From Rhodospirillaceae bacterium (GTDB taxonomy: Bacteria; Pseudomonadota; Alphaproteobacteria; Rhodospirillales; Casp-alpha2), in NCBI GenBank assembly GCA_002706405.1, contig PALN01000033.1:1-64000 (forward strand): 64,000 bases of DNA. The letters run 5' to 3'. Positions 61,413 through 64,000 of this stretch are shown here, piece after piece. The notes below the pieces were generated by a model. That model was not told where the DNA came from and did no database searches. It saw nothing but the letters and a program-made list of their open reading frames with translations. Every line of letters starts with the position of its first letter. The first letter of the stretch is position 1. The translations under genes were made by a program, and so were the position numbers.

Positions 61413-62324
61413 ATGCTGCCCATGACCCTGAAACAATTGGAGATTTTTGTCGCCGTAGCGGAGCAGAACGGCTTCCGTCGCGCGTCGGAGAAACTCAATC
61501 TGAGCCAATCCGCCGTGACCGCCCATATCAAGCTGCTGGAAGCCCATCTCGGTGTGCCGTTGTTCCACCGCACAACCCGCTCCGTCCGCATGACCGAGGC
61601 CGGGGAAAACCTGTACCGCCGCGCGGGTCGCGTGCTCGATGGCCTGGAAGACATCGTGCGCATCTTCCACGACGAAGCCGCCATGGGCCGGGGCCGGGTG
61701 CTGCTGACCTCCGCCCCCAGTTTCGCCGCCACGCGCCTGCCGACCATCCTGGCCCGATTCCGCGAGCGCAACCCCAACATCACGGTCCATGTGCGCGAGG
61801 CCTATGCCACGGACATGTTGGACATTCTGCGCCGGGGCGACGCCGATTTCGCCATCGGTCCGGTCGAAAAAGTGCTGCGGGAATTTGAATTCCGTCAGTT
61901 CCTGACCGACGGTTATTGCGCCGTGGTCGCGGCGGACCACCCCCTCGCGGGGCAGAAGGACATTCCCCTGAGCGCGCTTTCCGACGAAACGATCCTGGCC
62001 TTGCCTCTGCCGTCGCGCACCCGCATTCAGGTCGAAAGCGCCTTTCAGTCCGCCGGCATGACCCTGGTGCCGCATTTCGAGATGCTGCATCACCAGACCT
62101 TGATTTCCATGGCGGAACAGGGCCTGGGTGTGGCGATCCTGCCAGAAACGGCCGTGCCGCGCTCCAAGGACGGCGCCTATTGGGCCGCCCGTATCAAGCA
62201 CCCGCAACTGACCCGGCGCATCGGCATCATCACCCTGCGCGGCCAGACCCTGGCGCCGGGGGCCAGCGAACTGGTCAAACTGATCGCGGGGAAAACGCCC
62301 AAGGCCGAAGCCCGGGCCGACTAA
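61413..62324 (+). CDS. LysR-family transcriptional regulator
   Basis: 303 residues. The N-terminal winged HTH (LKQLEIFVAVAEQNGFRRASEKLNLSQSAV split by a turn near 25-35) and the HTH wing PLFHRTTRSVRMTEAG are typical. The rest is the LysR substrate-binding domain with SLISMAEQGLGVAILPE-like region TLISMAEQGLGVAILP. ATG 61413 has GGAAAGAAG upstream; ATG 61422 is an alternative. It is divergent from the ten-gene operon and probably activates it in response to a pathway acid. Its stop overlaps that of the convergent isomerase gene. Confidence 0.92.
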   Translation: MLPMTLKQLEIFVAVAEQNGFRRASEKLNLSQSAVTAHIKLLEAHLGVPLFHRTTRSVRMTEAGENLYRRAGRVLDGLEDIVRIFHDEAAMGRGRVLLTSAPSFAATRLPTILARFRERNPNITVHVREAYATDMLDILRRGDADFAIGPVEKVLREFEFRQFLTDGYCAVVAADHPLAGQKDIPLSALSDETILALPLPSRTRIQVESAFQSAGMTLVPHFEMLHHQTLISMAEQGLGVAILPETAVPRSKDGAYWAARIKHPQLTRRIGIITLRGQTLAPGASELVKLIAGKTPKAEARAD

Positions 62325-63124
62325 CCCAGGCCGAAGTCCTTGGCCCATTTCAGCGACGCCTTGGTCGCGCCCGGCTTGGTCTTGTTATGGGGGGCGTATT
62401 CGCAGCCGAGCCAGCCTTCGAAGCCGAGGCGGTCGCACAGTTCGAACACGAAGGGATAGTTGATTTCCCCCTCGTCCGGCGGTGTGCGGCCCGGGTTGCC
62501 CGCAATCTGCACGTGGAGGATCGACGGCAGGTGCGCCTCGAAGGTGCGCGCCAGGTCGCCCTCCATGATCTGGGCGTTGTGGAAATCGTACTGGATGCCG
62601 ATGTTGGCGGAACCGGCCGCCTTCACCGTGTCGACCACGTATTGCGCTTCCTTCGTCGTCTGCACCAGATAACCCGGCCGCGCGACCGTGTTGATCGGTT
62701 CGATCAGGGCGCTCAATCCGGCCTCGGCCAGCACCGGGCAAGCCCAGGTCAGGTTGTCGATGAAGACCTTGAATGCGGCGTCGCGGTTCCAGTCATCCAT
62801 CTGCCAGCCGGCCAGCACATGCAGATAGCGGGTCCCCAGCACCTGGGCGTAGTCGATGGCCTTGCCGATCGAATCCTGAAATTCCCCCTTGCGGCCCTTC
62901 AGTCCGGCGATGCCGTACTCACCCTCGTGCTTGCCGGGGGGCGAGTTGAACATCAGGAACTCGAGCCCCGCCGCCTTGCAGGCGTCGCCCATGGCATTGG
63001 CATCGTGACCGTAGAGCAGCGGGCATTCGACGGCAGCAAAGCCCAGGTCGCGGACCAGCTGGAAACGCTCCAGCATGGGAACTTCCTGGGCCATCCAACC
63101 GATGTTGGCGGCGAAACGGGGCAT
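62321..63124 (-). CDS. Hydroxypyruvate isomerase family TIM-barrel protein (Hyi/OtnI-like)
   Basis: 267 residues of the xylose-isomerase-like TIM barrel fold. The N-terminal MPRFAANIGWMAQEVPMLER resembles Hyi; metal ligands are probably the glutamate in ALIEPINTVARPGYL, the His/Asp in IQYDFHNAQIMEGD, and HVQIAGNPGRTPPDEGEI. It isomerises hydroxypyruvate to tartronate semialdehyde or a 2-oxotetronate analogue. ATG 63124 has GGGGAGGG 6 bp upstream. It shares stop-codon bases with the convergent lysR. It could handle an end product of the adjoining pathway, but that is a guess. Confidence 0.87.
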   Translation of the reverse strand: MPRFAANIGWMAQEVPMLERFQLVRDLGFAAVECPLLYGHDANAMGDACKAAGLEFLMFNSPPGKHEGEYGIAGLKGRKGEFQDSIGKAIDYAQVLGTRYLHVLAGWQMDDWNRDAAFKVFIDNLTWACPVLAEAGLSALIEPINTVARPGYLVQTTKEAQYVVDTVKAAGSANIGIQYDFHNAQIMEGDLARTFEAHLPSILHVQIAGNPGRTPPDEGEINYPFVFELCDRLGFEGWLGCEYAPHNKTKPGATKASLKWAKDFGLG

Positions 63125-63172
63125 GGCTGCCCTCCCCAATCTGGGCGCGCCGGTGCGCGCCGGTCTCAGATC

Positions 63173-63511
63173 CTACAGCGCGTCGTTGTCCTGTTCGCCG
63201 GTGCGAATGCGCACGGCGCTTTCCAGGTCATAGACGAAGACCTTGCCGTCGCCGATCTTGCCGGTATTGGCCGCCCCCTTGATGGCCTCGACCACCTCGG
63301 CCGCCTTGTCGTCGGCCACGGCGATCTCGATCTTCACCTTGGGCAGAAAGTGAACCTGATATTCCGCGCCACGGTAGATTTCCGTCTGCCCGCGCTGGCG
63401 GCCATAGCCCTTCACTTCCGATACCGTCATCCCTTCAACGCCGGTGGCGGCCAAGGCCTCGCGGACGGCGTCCAGCTTGTGCGGTTTGATCACCGCCATG
63501 ACGAACTTCAT
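63173..63511 (-). CDS. glnK: Nitrogen regulatory protein P-II (GlnK)
   Basis: 112-residue PII trimer subunit with the uridylylation site Tyr51 in YRGAEYQV of the T-loop and GKIGDGKVFVYDLESAVRIRTGE at the C-terminus. It binds ATP/ADP and 2-oxoglutarate and would regulate AmtB. Start MKFVMAVIKPHKLDAV is the canonical PII N-terminus and has GGAGAGGCAAC in front. It is downstream of amtB in the same direction, with 81 bp between. Because it is next to amtB the GlnK name is more likely than GlnB. Confidence 0.95.
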   Translation of the reverse strand: MKFVMAVIKPHKLDAVREALAATGVEGMTVSEVKGYGRQRGQTEIYRGAEYQVHFLPKVKIEIAVADDKAAEVVEAIKGAANTGKIGDGKVFVYDLESAVRIRTGEQDNDAL

Positions 63512-63560
63512 GTTGCCTCTCCTAATGTCTTTGCGATTGCCGGTGTTCCCGGCTTGCGGT

Positions 63561-63578
63561 CGGAGCACCGCTGCTCCG
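63561..63578. terminator. Hairpin in the amtB-glnK gap
   Basis: CGGAGCA and TGCTCCG form a 7 bp stem with a 4 bp loop midway between amtB and glnK. On the transcribed (minus) strand no U-run follows; on the plus strand CCTTTT follows. It may be a partial terminator or mRNA-processing site that lowers or separates glnK expression. Confidence 0.4.
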
Positions 63579-63592
63579 CCTTTTATAGCACG

Positions 63593-64000
63593 TCAGTCGA
63601 GCCTGTACGCCGTCTCACCGTGGTTGGTGATATCCAGACCTTCCAGCTCGTCGTCCTCGCGAACGCGGATGCCGTTGGTCAGCGCCGCCGTCACCTTGAC
63701 CAGGATGAAGGTCGCGATTGCCGACCAGACCACCGTAACCGCCAGCCCCAACGCCTGCACGCCGAGCGCGTCAAGCATCGACTTGCCTTCGGGCAACCCC
63801 AGGCCGCCGAACATGGGCGCGCACAGGAAAGCGACCAGGATGGTGCCGAGCGACCCGCCGACGCCGTGAACGGCGAACACGTCCAAGGAATCATCCAGCT
63901 TCCAGGCAGTCTTTACGATCTGCACCATCTTGAAGCAGACAAGCCCGGCGGCAACACCGATGATCAGGGCGCCGATGGGACCGACAAAACCCGATGCCGG
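63593..64000 (-). CDS. amtB: Ammonium transporter AmtB, C-terminal part (start outside window)
   Basis: The frame is open to the right edge and encodes the last ~135 residues. They include the second half of the pore with the conserved DVFAVHGVGGSLGTIL (second twin histidine) and a hydrophobic final helix (VVWSAIATFILVKVTAALT), then a charged C-terminal tail REDDELEGLDITNHGE with the DxxxHGE motif that binds GlnK. It transports ammonium into the cell. The 5' part is beyond position 64000, so length cannot be judged. Confidence 0.93.
   Translation of the reverse strand, partial: PASGFVGPIGALIIGVAAGLVCFKMVQIVKTAWKLDDSLDVFAVHGVGGSLGTILVAFLCAPMFGGLGLPEGKSMLDALGVQALGLAVTVVWSAIATFILVKVTAALTNGIRVREDDELEGLDITNHGETAYRLD

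Noticed and set aside
1..64000. CRISPR arrays, insertion sequences, integrase or attachment sites, tRNA and rRNA genes
   Set aside because: Searched by eye on both strands; no repeat-spacer pattern, transposase motif or convincing cloverleaf T-arm was seen.

Overview
The window looks like chromosomal DNA of a high-GC alphaproteobacterium, most likely from the Rhodospirillales or a related group. This is inferred from the hpn-type hopanoid cluster, from many TRAP, acyl-CoA and 2-hydroxyacid genes of alphaproteobacterial type, and from GTG/TTG starts behind strong Shine-Dalgarno sites. No species can be named from sequence alone. I see no rRNA, tRNA, CRISPR array, insertion sequence or prophage. 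Sixty-three protein genes can be supported; two are cut by the window edges.

Region 1 (1-17354) is a nearly complete hopanoid locus. On the minus strand, hpnM, hpnC, hpnB, hpnD, hpnE, shc (hpnF) and hpnG take farnesyl-PP through presqualene-PP, hydroxysqualene and squalene to hopene and onward to side-chain processing. ispH and hpnH (plus strand) converge on hpnG. hpnA, the RND-like transporter hpnN and a flippase-like membrane protein complete the set. Interleaved are four genes with a headgroup or phosphonate flavour: a CDP-alcohol phosphotransferase, a sugar/choline-type nucleotidyltransferase, a PhyH-family dioxygenase and, beyond hpnM, a PhnZ-like HD-domain oxygenase with every PhnZ metal ligand in register.

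Region 2 (17373-27429) starts with two flavoenzymes (a DadA-type amino-acid oxidoreductase and a GlcD-type 2-hydroxyacid dehydrogenase) and a small AT-rich membrane protein. Next is a compact comD-comE-slcC-comC operon that would oxidise both sulfolactate enantiomers to sulfopyruvate and decarboxylate it to sulfoacetaldehyde. It is divergent from a HutC-type GntR regulator, with an inverted repeat between them. A cNMP-binding protein, a cysteine-dioxygenase-like cupin, an approximately 800 bp stretch without a convincing gene and a hemerythrin-like protein follow.

Region 3 (27437-38836) holds an SDR and an aldehyde dehydrogenase, a membrane histidine kinase, an NTF2-like protein, and a TAXI-type TRAP transporter upstream of a second split TPP-dependent decarboxylase. 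That decarboxylase resembles phosphonopyruvate/sulfopyruvate decarboxylases. A gamma-glutamyltransferase homologue lies divergent to it. A response regulator and an Hpt protein sit behind a good sigma-54 promoter and face a LuxO/NtrC-type sigma-54 activator.

Region 4 (40436-64000) contains two MFS transporters, a GST, an alpha/beta hydrolase, an HCCA-isomerase-like protein and a periplasmic binding protein. It then has two converging catabolic gene sets. On the plus strand: enoyl-CoA hydratase, ketopantoate-reductase-like, MmgE/PrpD, DUF1932-type dehydrogenase. On the minus strand: a ten-gene run of MmgE/PrpD, MaoC, acyl-CoA dehydrogenase, CaiB/BaiF CoA-transferase, LeuC/LeuD-like hydro-lyase, a four-domain rhodanese protein, isopropylmalate-dehydrogenase-like, ketopantoate-reductase-like and Ldh-like enzymes, with a divergent LysR regulator. 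The substrate is unknown; a branched dicarboxylic acid is the most natural guess. The window ends with a hydroxypyruvate-isomerase-like protein, the PII protein GlnK and the 3' part of amtB, in the unusual order amtB then glnK.
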